Positions 52,369 through 60,723 of a DNA stretch of 64,000 nt are shown here, piece by piece. A program made the translations under genes and the position numbers. The stretch comes from Echinicola jeungdonensis (GTDB lineage Bacteria > Bacteroidota > Bacteroidia > Cytophagales > Cyclobacteriaceae): contig NZ_JAUFQT010000001.1 in the NCBI RefSeq assembly GCF_030409905.1, forward strand, positions 1,076,001-1,140,000. Reading direction: 5' to 3'. The notes beneath the pieces were generated by a model. It was not told where the DNA came from. It did no database searches and saw nothing but the letters and a program-made list of their open reading frames with translations. The stretch's first letter is position 1; each line of letters begins with the position of its first letter.

Positions 52369-54557
52369 CGGGGTTTTCAATTCAACATCATACCTTTAAC
52401 ACAGGACTTTTTGATCAGTTAAAAACAGATCACTATGCTAAAAATCTTTGGCCAATCGTTTACATTCTTTCTGATATTAACATTAAGGAGGCTTATGTTG
52501 GCGAAACTACCGACACTTTTGCAAGAATGAATTCTCACCTAAAAAACAAATCAAAGAAAAAACTTACTTCTGTCCACTTAATAGGTAGTCCCAAATTCAA
52601 TAAGTCAGCAACATTGGATATTGAATCCAATCTCATTAAATACATGTCAGGTGACGGTAATTTCCAGCTAATCAATGGGAATTTAGGCCTTGCAAATCAC
52701 AACTACTATCAAAAGCCTGAAGTTTATTGGAATCTCTTCAAATCAATTTGGGATGAGCTCAGGACGGTAGGTTTAGCAAAACATTCTCTGGAGCACATTG
52801 ACAATTCAGATTTATTCAAATATTCTCCCTATAAAAGCTTGCGTAATGAGCAAGTTTACGCATTATACAAGATGTTGGAGAGCATTTTATACGATAAATA
52901 TGAGATTGTCCTTATGGAAGGTGGCGCAGGAACCGGCAAGACTATACTGGCAATTTATCTCTTCAAACTGCTTGCAAAAGACAATGAAGATTTTAACTAT
53001 GGTGATTTTGGTGACCATGAATTCGAATTCTTGAATCTAGTAAAACAGATCAAAAAGAAATACCCTAATCTCAAAATGGGATTTGTCGTACCCATGTCTT
53101 CATTTAGAGGAACAATGAAGCAAGTTTTTAAAAATATTAAAGGTCTCAAAGCAAATATGGTTATTGGGCCGGCCGCAGTCAGTCGTGAAACATTTGATAT
53201 ACTGATAGTTGATGAATCACACCGGCTGAGAAAGAAAAAAAGCATAGGTGCTTACATTGGTGCCTTCAATAAAGCAGCTAAACGATTACAGTTAGACCCT
53301 AATGAAACGAATGAACTTGAATGGGTCACTTTACAATCAAAAAAAACTATACTTTTCTATGATGAGAATCAGTCAATAAAACCTTCCGATGTTAATAAGG
53401 AAGATTTTAAGAAATTAAAAAAGAGCTCAAAAACCACCATTAAAAAACTTAAATCACAATTCAGAGTATTGGGAGGTAATGATTATGTTGATTTTATTGA
53501 CAAATTATTGGGATGTAAATTCCCAAAGGAAGGGAAGAAGTTTAATACTAAAGCTTATGAATTACTTCTGTTTGACTCTGTAAGTGACCTGGTATCCGAG
53601 GTAAAACAACGTGATAATGAATTTGGCCTATCAAGGACTTTAGCTGGTTTTTCATGGGAATGGATTTCCAACAAAGAAGGGCAAAAACATTTTAAAGACA
53701 TTAAGATTGGTGAAACTGAATTAAGATGGAATGCAGTCACTGAGGATTGGATTAACTCTAGTAATGCAGTTAATGAGGTAGAATGTATACATACAACCCA
53801 AGGGTATGACTTAAATTATGCGGGCATCATTTTGGGACATGAGATTTCCTATGATAAGAAAAATGGTAGGATTGTTATTATTAAAGAAAATTACAAGGAT
53901 TCTACAGGAAGACAAGCCGATTCTCCAGAACAATTAAAAGAATACATTGTAAACATCTACAAAACTATGATGCTTAGAGGGATTAAAGGGACATATTTGT
54001 ATGCCTGTGACCCTGACCTGAAGGATTATTTGTCAAAGTTTATCCCATTAAAATTATCTAAACCATCAACTCCAATGGTGGAATTTCTCCAACATGACGA
54101 AGTAATCCCCTTTGAGAATGCTATTCCTGCATATAGACTTGATGTAGCTGCCGGTCAATTTGGTGAAAATCAAAAAGTGGATGAGGTTGATTGGGTAAAA
54201 CCTCCCCAATCTGTGCGGATAACTAAAGACCATTTTGCTTGTAGGATTGTAGGAGAATCTATGAACAAAGTTATTCCAAATGGTTCCTATGTCATTTTTA
54301 AAAAGTATAGCGGAGGCTCGAGAAACGGCAAAATAGTACTTGTTGAACACTCAGACTTACAAGATCCAGAATTTGGTTCATGCTATACCGTAAAAGAATA
54401 TGAAAGCAAAAAACATATAAGTGAGGATGGTTGGAAACATGAATCCATAATTCTAAAACCAATTTCTAATGACGATGGATACGAAAATATTATCCTTTCA
54501 GATGATCAAACTTCGTATTTTAAAGTTATTGGGATTTTTGAATGTGTAATAAAATAG
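52365..54557 (+). CDS. GIY-YIG nuclease / Schlafen-group-3 (DUF2075) helicase / LexA-S24 protease fusion
   Basis: A 730-residue fusion. (1) GIY-YIG domain, about 28-100: VYI at 32-34, YVG at 44-46, Arg54, and a candidate catalytic Glu87 in LDIESNLIKYM. (2) DUF2075/SLFN-g3 helicase, about 150-570: Walker A GGAGTGKT at 186-193, Walker B LIVDESHR with Asp283-Glu284, KLKSQFRVLGG (late helicase motif), and ECIHTTQGYDLNYAGIILG. (3) S24/LexA-like domain, about 590-730: a possible cleavage site Ala596-Gly597 in DVAAGQFGE, Ser632 in VGESMNKVIPNGSYVIF, and Lys677 in YTVKEYES, the Ser/Lys dyad of self-cleaving repressors. There is no helix-turn-helix. Damage or a RecA-like signal could trigger cleavage to release or switch off the nuclease-helicase (inference). 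It is followed by a terminator hairpin. Confidence 0.88.
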   Translation: MTGFSIQHHTFNTGLFDQLKTDHYAKNLWPIVYILSDINIKEAYVGETTDTFARMNSHLKNKSKKKLTSVHLIGSPKFNKSATLDIESNLIKYMSGDGNFQLINGNLGLANHNYYQKPEVYWNLFKSIWDELRTVGLAKHSLEHIDNSDLFKYSPYKSLRNEQVYALYKMLESILYDKYEIVLMEGGAGTGKTILAIYLFKLLAKDNEDFNYGDFGDHEFEFLNLVKQIKKKYPNLKMGFVVPMSSFRGTMKQVFKNIKGLKANMVIGPAAVSRETFDILIVDESHRLRKKKSIGAYIGAFNKAAKRLQLDPNETNELEWVTLQSKKTILFYDENQSIKPSDVNKEDFKKLKKSSKTTIKKLKSQFRVLGGNDYVDFIDKLLGCKFPKEGKKFNTKAYELLLFDSVSDLVSEVKQRDNEFGLSRTLAGFSWEWISNKEGQKHFKDIKIGETELRWNAVTEDWINSSNAVNEVECIHTTQGYDLNYAGIILGHEISYDKKNGRIVIIKENYKDSTGRQADSPEQLKEYIVNIYKTMMLRGIKGTYLYACDPDLKDYLSKFIPLKLSKPSTPMVEFLQHDEVIPFENAIPAYRLDVAAGQFGENQKVDEVDWVKPPQSVRITKDHFACRIVGESMNKVIPNGSYVIFKKYSGGSRNGKIVLVEHSDLQDPEFGSCYTVKEYESKKHISEDGWKHESIILKPISNDDGYENIILSDDQTSYFKVIGIFECVIK

Positions 54558-54605
54558 AACTAATTTACATCAAAGGATGTAAACCTATGGTAAAAAAAGA
54601 TTTCA

Positions 54606-54633
54606 GAAAGTTTATTACTCCTAATAAACTTTC
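54606..54633 (+). terminator. Hairpin after the MazG/helicase operon
   Basis: GAAAGTTTATTA (54606-54617) and TAATAAACTTTC (54622-54633) are perfect 12-bp complements around CTCC, 49 bp after the stop. AT-rich and without a strong T tail, so it is a weak terminator or an mRNA 3' protective hairpin. Confidence 0.55.
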
Positions 54634-54725
54634 TACTCAGCTGGCAGAAAAGGTTTCCAAAAGCCCTGCATTTTTTTAGGCATAATGCTAAAATTCTGGT
54701 TCTTCAAAAAAATCCCCCCCCAACC

Positions 54726-54760
54726 AAAAAAAGGTCAGACCCCTTAACCTGACCTTTTTT
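54726..54760. terminator. Bidirectional rho-independent terminator
   Basis: AAAAAAAGGTCAG (54726-54738) pairs with CTGACCTTTTTT (54749-54760), with A and T tracts on both sides, between the convergent helicase and GH127 genes. It can end both transcripts. Confidence 0.88.
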
Positions 54761-54785
54761 CCATTGTTAATTTTCCTCAAAAACC

Positions 54786-56822
54786 TTAATCCCTTTCATA
54801 AGGCAACCAAACCATCATTTCACCTTTGCCGCGGTTGGCCCAGCTGTAGTAAGGGACCAATCGGATGGCTCCTTTTTCATAGGGGTTTTTACTTATCTCT
54901 TTATACAATTGCTTGTCCCAATCGCCTTCTTTTTGGTAATATACCTCTCCGGTAAGGCTGATCATTTCACTGTTGCCGATATTGAATTTTTCCGGGCTTA
55001 GCTTTTCATCCAAATCGATGATAATATCATCCACCGTTTTTCCTGCTGGCAAATCCATGGATTCTACACAGTACACTACCGGGCCTCTTTTGATGGCTAC
55101 CTGGCCTTTAGCCTGCTCCACCAAAGGATTGGCGGCCATATATTTTACCGGCATCTCCAAAACCAATTTTACCTGGTCTCCTTTTTTCCATTTTCTATTA
55201 ACCTCGGCATACTTTCCGGAAACCAGTTCGATGGCCTGCTTTTCCCCATTGATTTCCAAAGCTGCATCATCACACCAGCCTGGAATTCTAAAGAAAAGCG
55301 AAAATGCTTTATTAGGCACTTTTTCCATCTTCAAAGTAACCGTTTCATCCCAGGGGTATTCGGAAGTTTGCTTAATCTCTACTTTCTTTCCATTCAAAAG
55401 CTCAGTTTCTAAGTGGTTGGTACCATAGAGATTGACATAAAGTCCTTCTTCATCCACACTGTAGGCATAATTATTTACCTCCGCCAAAGTCCGGGTTACA
55501 TTGGGTGCACAACAGTTGGAGATAGAAATATATCCTTCCCGCACATTCGGCCAACGCAGTTGGTAAGGCAGGTCATCCTTGGCACTTAGCGGATTGGTGT
55601 AGAAAAACTCAGTTCCTTGCAGGCTGACCCCGGAAAGCACACTATTATACAGGGACTGCTCCAGGACATCCACATACTTGGCATCTCCGGTCACTTGCAA
55701 CATTCTCCAGTTCCACAGCATATTGCCGATATTGGCGCAAGTCTCGTTATGGGCTGCTGCATGGGGAAGTTGATAAGGCTTGCCATAGGCTTGATGGATT
55801 TTCTGTACCACGGTAGGGTTATAAGAAGTACCATTTGGCGAAACCCCATCATACAAAGCACCACAACCACCGGTGATGTACATTTTGCGGTGCACCACAT
55901 CATCCCAGATGGATTCCAGGTTTTGGAGCAATTTTTCCTCACCGGTTTCTGCATACAAATCCGCTACCCCGGCATAAAGATAATTGGCCCGAACCGCATG
56001 GCCCATGGCTTCGGTTTGATCCCTGAAAGGCACCCTGTCTTGGTTATCATCGGTGCCATCATCGGTCTTACCGCGAATATCGATCAGGTTTTGGGCCAGT
56101 TCCAGGTACCTTTTATCACCTGTAGTACGGTACATTTCCACCACACCCATATAGTGGCTGGGGCAAATGGCATTTCTGGCCAGTTGTGGGGAAGCCTTTT
56201 TATAGAAGTCATAAAGGAAGTTGGCGACTCCTTTGGCCACATTCAGGAAATTGTCCTTTCCGGTAGCCCGGTGGTGCACACAGGCCGCGGTCATCAGGTG
56301 ACCCATATTGTATTTTTCAAAGCCCAACTGCTTTTGGAGTTCTTCCTCTCCTAAAGTCCCCCATCTTTCCTCAATCAAAACAGGGGTATGCAGGTAACCA
56401 TCTTTCCTTTGGGCCTTTTCAATCAATGCAATGGCCTTATCCATTTTGGCATCGATTTCCGGATCCTGCGTTTCCGCATAAAGGGCGGCCATACCTTCAA
56501 AAATTTTATAGAAATCCCCGTCATGGAAAGAAGGGCCATCAAATTCCCCCTTCATCAGTCCTGCGGCAATCTCAAAATTGCGCACCGCATGAGTTTCCTC
56601 TGCATCATGGTAGAGATCCCACATAAAAGGAAGGGTATTTTCCTGACTCATTTTAAACTTTTCACCCCAAAAGCCACCTGTCCAGGTGACATCCTGCATG
56701 TCCACACTTTTCAACTTGGCATAGGGACTTTGGGAAGTATTGACCAGGGCTTTTTCCTGGGCATTGGCTGAAATGGCTGTTAGCCCTATTCCAATGCCTG
56801 TGATTAAATATTTTAGGTTCAT
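54786..56822 (-). CDS. GH127-family beta-L-arabinofuranosidase (DUF1680)
   Basis: A secreted 678-residue glycoside hydrolase: signal peptide (about 1-21, ISANAQ), then the (alpha/alpha)6 barrel. Zinc/cysteine active-site residues match the GH127 pattern: Glu360-Thr-Cys362 in HNETCANIGNMLWNWR, and Cys437-Cys438 in SISNCCAPNVTR, the second being the pair that holds the nucleophile Cys. Other landmarks: WTGGFWGEKF and GHLMTAACVHH. It releases beta-L-arabinofuranose from arabinan-type glycans; related families (GH137, GH146) share the fold. It is the last gene of the minus-strand carbohydrate locus. Confidence 0.9.
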   Translation of the reverse strand: MNLKYLITGIGIGLTAISANAQEKALVNTSQSPYAKLKSVDMQDVTWTGGFWGEKFKMSQENTLPFMWDLYHDAEETHAVRNFEIAAGLMKGEFDGPSFHDGDFYKIFEGMAALYAETQDPEIDAKMDKAIALIEKAQRKDGYLHTPVLIEERWGTLGEEELQKQLGFEKYNMGHLMTAACVHHRATGKDNFLNVAKGVANFLYDFYKKASPQLARNAICPSHYMGVVEMYRTTGDKRYLELAQNLIDIRGKTDDGTDDNQDRVPFRDQTEAMGHAVRANYLYAGVADLYAETGEEKLLQNLESIWDDVVHRKMYITGGCGALYDGVSPNGTSYNPTVVQKIHQAYGKPYQLPHAAAHNETCANIGNMLWNWRMLQVTGDAKYVDVLEQSLYNSVLSGVSLQGTEFFYTNPLSAKDDLPYQLRWPNVREGYISISNCCAPNVTRTLAEVNNYAYSVDEEGLYVNLYGTNHLETELLNGKKVEIKQTSEYPWDETVTLKMEKVPNKAFSLFFRIPGWCDDAALEINGEKQAIELVSGKYAEVNRKWKKGDQVKLVLEMPVKYMAANPLVEQAKGQVAIKRGPVVYCVESMDLPAGKTVDDIIIDLDEKLSPEKFNIGNSEMISLTGEVYYQKEGDWDKQLYKEISKNPYEKGAIRLVPYYSWANRGKGEMMVWLPYERD

Positions 56823-57162
56823 ATTTTTTATTAGTATTTAGTAGCTAGTCTTGAGTATTTAGAATTTGGTTTGGTGTCTTTTAATGGGTTTAGTTTTATG
56901 ATTTAAGTTCTTTTTTCTTAACCGTCACTGCGAGGCTTTGTAGGGAATTGAGGGGAGGAAGCCGTGGCAGTCTCATATATTAAATACGAAATTGCCTGCC
57001 TACCGCAGGCAGGCTTCATTCCGTTTCTCTCCATTCGCAATAACGGTGGAGACCTTAATCCTTTCCTTTTTTTATCTACGTCAGTAATATTGTATTGCGT
57101 CCAGCGTCTTGAGTGAGCGTACTCACTACTAACAATAAAATCTCCTTTCTCACATCTCAAAT
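56823..57162. other. Intergenic region, 340 bp, with a GTCACTGCGAGG-type repeat
   Basis: No gene. From about 56932 it has CGTCACTGCGAGGC followed by GAGGAAGCCGTGGCAGTCTC and a small palindrome GCCTGCC/GGCAGGC (56995-57012), closing with GCAATAACGG near 57040. The same block order recurs at 60.5 kb and in shorter form near 51.0 kb. Confidence 0.6.
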
Positions 57163-59511
57163 CTACTCCCCCAACATGATTTTCTCCTGCAAACTCCATC
57201 CTAACAAATTCACCACATCCATCTCTCTTTCCTTTGGCGTAACCTTTAAGCTTTTCAATTGCCCGTCTTTTAATTCCCCTTCGATGGTGGTTTGGTAAGG
57301 GGCATGAAGCTTGAACTGCACATCCCAATTTTTGGGCCAGGCGGGGAAGAGGTAGATTTTTTGATCATCGGTTTGCAAAAGCATTTCCTGCATTCCGATC
57401 ATACCTGATCCGCCCCAATTATGGTCCGGTACCCAGTCAAATCCAGGACCCCAGAATGCCGGAAACCGCCGTCCGGAATCCCCCATTTTCTTTAATGTCA
57501 AGCGGGCAGCTTCCTCTGTCAAGCCCATTCGTGCAGCGAAAATATTGTCCTGCTTCCAGCCCACATGGCTTCTAAATTCAAGCGCATCGGGATCATATTG
57601 ATAGGTATTGATGGCAGTCTGCAAATCTGGTCTTCCAAGGCCATAAATGCCCCAGGGATAAACCGGGTAAAGCTGCGGGGTTTCGGTATTATTCACCCTT
57701 TCCCAAAGCTTTGCGGGGGCAATCACCTTATGTCCATCAATTTCCCTATAACTCAATGGTGGCAACCGGTCCAACATGCCTTCCCAGTGGTTGACCTGGG
57801 TACTGTCCAGATAAGGCAATTCCAAAAGGCTTTCAAGGATAGTTCTTAAGCCCGCAATGGTTGAAGTGGCATTATAGGCCATCTTGTAGGTTTCATTAGC
57901 TGAGCCAGGGTAAAGCACCAAATCTCCATTTTGATCCAGGGTCTTGGCGCCCCTGTTTTCGGCAAGGTATTGATAATGCTCATCAAAAAACCGGAGGCAA
58001 CTTTCAATAAAAGGCAAATATTCTTTGATAGATTTACCGGAGTATTTTTCGGTTTCCAGCATCATCTTGCAAAACTCCAACACGGTATCCCATTGGTATT
58101 CCAGCCAGGCATTGTACTGCATGCCAGGATCATAATCTTCAGGCCGGTCCCATCCATATTCTGCCGGGTTGGGCAAGCCAAAGTTTTCCAGTTGTTCGGT
58201 AAAGCTGGCCCCATCATGCCCCCAATACAACTGGCTTCGCAGTTTGGCAATTTTCCAGGACCTGAGGTAAAAGTCAAACTGGGGTTTCATCATGTCAAAA
58301 TCCCCTGTCCTGACCATGGGAAAATAAACCAGGCGTTGGTTTTGAGCCGTCATGGTGCCTCCACCCCAATTTCTGTGGTCAGGAGTAAAGGGCATATCTT
58401 CTTTGGTATGAACCGGGTCAACGGTAAACAAGCCGCCGTTAAATTTGGTCGGATAGCTTCCATAGGCATTACAACCCAGCATATAGCGGAAAAGCTGATA
58501 ATTCTTGCCTATCTGCCAAACGGTATCATTTTCCATCTTATTGCCCGGATCGGTAATCAAATAACTCTTTTCCCAATATGTTTTCCACCAGGCCTGGGTA
58601 TTAGCTTTGGCATATTTGGTTGAGCGGACTTGGTTTTGAATCAAGCTGTCCAAACCAGACTGCCATGTATCTTGATCAGGGGTCTGCTTAGTGTGGAGAT
58701 AAATTTCCAGAGAATGTTTTTGGGCTGGTTCTTGGCTGGCCAGTTTCCAGGATTTAAAATCAGTATCTTGGTAAACACCTTGTTGATTTCCGGAAGGTTC
58801 CAGATTATCCCCTTTTATCCAGCCCCCAAAGGTCAAATTCCCAATGGGATCCATCATCTGGTCTTTGACTGTTTCCATGCCTTGCTGCCTGACAGCCACA
58901 TCAAAGACGGTGTTCTCATCCCGGTTATGGTGGTAAAACAACACCCCACTATTAGAGAACTGAATGCTATCCTGAAAGGTAATGGTTTCGCCCTGTGGGG
59001 CCCATTTATAGGAATTGGCATTATTGGCCGCTCCTTTGACCGGCCTGTTTTTATAGCGCCAGCTTTCATAAGCGGCTTCCAGATTTATCTTTTGCGCACT
59101 TTCAACCTCCACATGGATCACGGGCTGAAAAACATCCACCCAAAGGTCAATGGCGGTTTTTCGGTTGCCTTCCCCAGCTTCAATATGGATGGATCCTTTT
59201 TCCAAATCCAATTCCTGGCGGAAATGGCCATTGGTTTTAAAAGGGTTGGGGGAAAGTTTCATCCTTACCCGGCCCAGCTTCAAAAAGGTATTGTGCTCAT
59301 CAAAAGTCCCACTGCGGGAAAAGTAAAACAGTAAATCGCCATTCTCCACCCAGACATTGAGGCCAATATCACCCCCACCCAAAGGCATGGATTCACTGGA
59401 ATTTTCACTCATGGAAGTCCAAACAGGGTTATAAACCTTCAAATCCTGGGCATAAAGCAAATTGCCCGGCAACAATAAAAAACTAGTCAGTAAATAAAAT
59501 ACAATCTTCAT
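57163..59511 (-). CDS. DUF5703 domain glycosidase-like protein (six-hairpin fold)
   Basis: A secreted protein of 782 residues with a signal peptide (about 1-22, GNLLYAQ). The N-terminal part is the DUF5703 type: VWTSMSENSSESMPLGGGDI and YFSRSGTFDEHNTFLKLGRV. The middle and C-terminal parts look like an (alpha/alpha)6 glycosidase related to GH95 (EYGWDRPEDYDPGMQYNAWL, DHNWGGSGMIGMQEMLLQT). I take it as a probable exo-acting alpha-L-fucosidase/galactosidase-like enzyme; the sugar cannot be assigned. It sits upstream of GH127 on the same strand. Confidence 0.78.
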   Translation of the reverse strand: MKIVFYLLTSFLLLPGNLLYAQDLKVYNPVWTSMSENSSESMPLGGGDIGLNVWVENGDLLFYFSRSGTFDEHNTFLKLGRVRMKLSPNPFKTNGHFRQELDLEKGSIHIEAGEGNRKTAIDLWVDVFQPVIHVEVESAQKINLEAAYESWRYKNRPVKGAANNANSYKWAPQGETITFQDSIQFSNSGVLFYHHNRDENTVFDVAVRQQGMETVKDQMMDPIGNLTFGGWIKGDNLEPSGNQQGVYQDTDFKSWKLASQEPAQKHSLEIYLHTKQTPDQDTWQSGLDSLIQNQVRSTKYAKANTQAWWKTYWEKSYLITDPGNKMENDTVWQIGKNYQLFRYMLGCNAYGSYPTKFNGGLFTVDPVHTKEDMPFTPDHRNWGGGTMTAQNQRLVYFPMVRTGDFDMMKPQFDFYLRSWKIAKLRSQLYWGHDGASFTEQLENFGLPNPAEYGWDRPEDYDPGMQYNAWLEYQWDTVLEFCKMMLETEKYSGKSIKEYLPFIESCLRFFDEHYQYLAENRGAKTLDQNGDLVLYPGSANETYKMAYNATSTIAGLRTILESLLELPYLDSTQVNHWEGMLDRLPPLSYREIDGHKVIAPAKLWERVNNTETPQLYPVYPWGIYGLGRPDLQTAINTYQYDPDALEFRSHVGWKQDNIFAARMGLTEEAARLTLKKMGDSGRRFPAFWGPGFDWVPDHNWGGSGMIGMQEMLLQTDDQKIYLFPAWPKNWDVQFKLHAPYQTTIEGELKDGQLKSLKVTPKEREMDVVNLLGWSLQEKIMLGE

Positions 59512-59912
59512 TTTTCCTCCAATATGCTTTCAAATTAAAAAAATCAAGGCGAGTGACTTTCCTGTGCTATGCTGTTGAGTCTAGATGGGAGATATAAGTA
59601 TTGAGTTGTGAGATTGGTCAATGTTGACGATTTCGAGCGGGACCTTCGTTCTGTGGCTTACGTTTGGAAGATCGGTAATGGAAAGGTTAGGGAGGGTGAT
59701 CGGGGCTGGACATATTGGGTTAAGGATGCTGGTCGGGATTTGAAATCCTTCTCGAGCCTTTTTTCACTTCACCAAAATGATCATAAACTTTTACCCCTGA
59801 AATAAAAAAGTCCTGAAAACTGAAAGTTATCAAGATTGGCGGGCTACTTTATAGGCATCTGTTTGATCGCACATGAGTAAATAAACTAAGAATTTGGCTT
59901 TATTTTAAGATT

Positions 59913-60138
59913 CTTACTTTTTCCATTGATGAAAAAGTAAGCAAAAAATCTAGGCTGTGGGGTATGCTTCAAATTGGGTCACTCATCCATGCGATTTCAA
60001 ATTTTGAGGCCCCAATTTGATTTTAGGCTAATTGTTCCGGACTAAAAATAAGTGGATCTTGCTCGTCCACTTCGCAAGCTAACTTATTTTTTTAACGTCC
60101 TCCTCAATTTTCCTAAAACCACATACCCCAAGGCCGAT
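59913..60138 (+). repeat. Folded dispersed repeat, copy 3
   Basis: CTTACTTTTTC (59913-59923) with GAAAAAGTAAG (59931-59941); enclosing GGGGTATG (59959-59966) with CATACCCC (60122-60129); CAAATTGGG (59970-59978) with CCCAATTTG (60011-60019); AAAAATAAGT (60044-60053) with ACTTATTTTT (60082-60091); inner CTTGC/GCAAG (60058-60062, 60074-60078). Confidence 0.85.
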
Positions 60139-60528
60139 CCAAGCGTTTGAAACTCCAACCTGAACAGGATTTGCAATTCCTTTTTGCTCAATAAAAAAGT
60201 CCCGCTGCTATACTGACGGGACTATAATTCAATATTTGATAAAAACACTGATCGATTAAATTTAAGGTCACTGCGAAAGCCAAAATTACTTGAATACAAA
60301 AGAGCTGAATGACGAAGCTTTCGTAGGGTTGTCATTCCGACAAAGGAGGAATCTCTTATTTAAACGTTATTGGGTGAGATCCCTCGTTACCTCGGGATGA
60401 CAAATACGATTCATTTCACTACGTGGGAGTTTGACAGCCCAAATTTTTAAAGCGAGATTGCTTCTCTCCCCGTCGCGGCGGATCGATCGCAATGACGTTT
60501 TTAATTTGTGGTTCCGCCTTCGTTATTC

Positions 60529-60672
60529 GTCACTGCCTGCCTGGCCGGTAGGCAGGCGAGGCTTGGGGGTGTGTTGTGGGGAGAAAGCCGCGGCAGTCTC
60601 GATTTTTGAAGACGGGATTGCCACACCCTTTTCCCCACTTTCACCACCACGCATAAGGGTTCGCAATGACGT
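60529..60672. repeat. GTCACTGCGAGG-type repeat block
   Basis: CGTCACTGCC, then GGTAGGCAGGCGAGGCTTGG, GAGAAAGCCGCGGCAGTCTC, a short spacer, GGGATTGCC and CGCAATGACG at the end. The two ends (CGTCACTGC and GCAATGACG) are near-complements. Confidence 0.65.
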
Positions 60673-60723
60673 TTTTAGATTATATTCCTGTCCATTTTAA
60701 CCGAACTTTTGATAGGATTCCCC

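Larger units (their letters stand above)
59512..60723. other. Repeat-rich intergenic region, 1.2 kb
   Basis: No real gene: two short plus frames (59608-59805 and 60431-60700) are made of repeat DNA. It holds copy 3 of the folded repeat and at least two GTCACTGCGAGG-type blocks (about 60431-60500 and 60529-60672). Confidence 0.6.

Noticed and set aside
59608..59805. 65-codon plus-strand frame
   Set aside because: No family features; lies in repeat-rich intergenic DNA with no homology-like pattern.
60431..60700. 89-codon plus-strand frame
   Set aside because: Made entirely of GTCACTGCGAGG-type repeat DNA.
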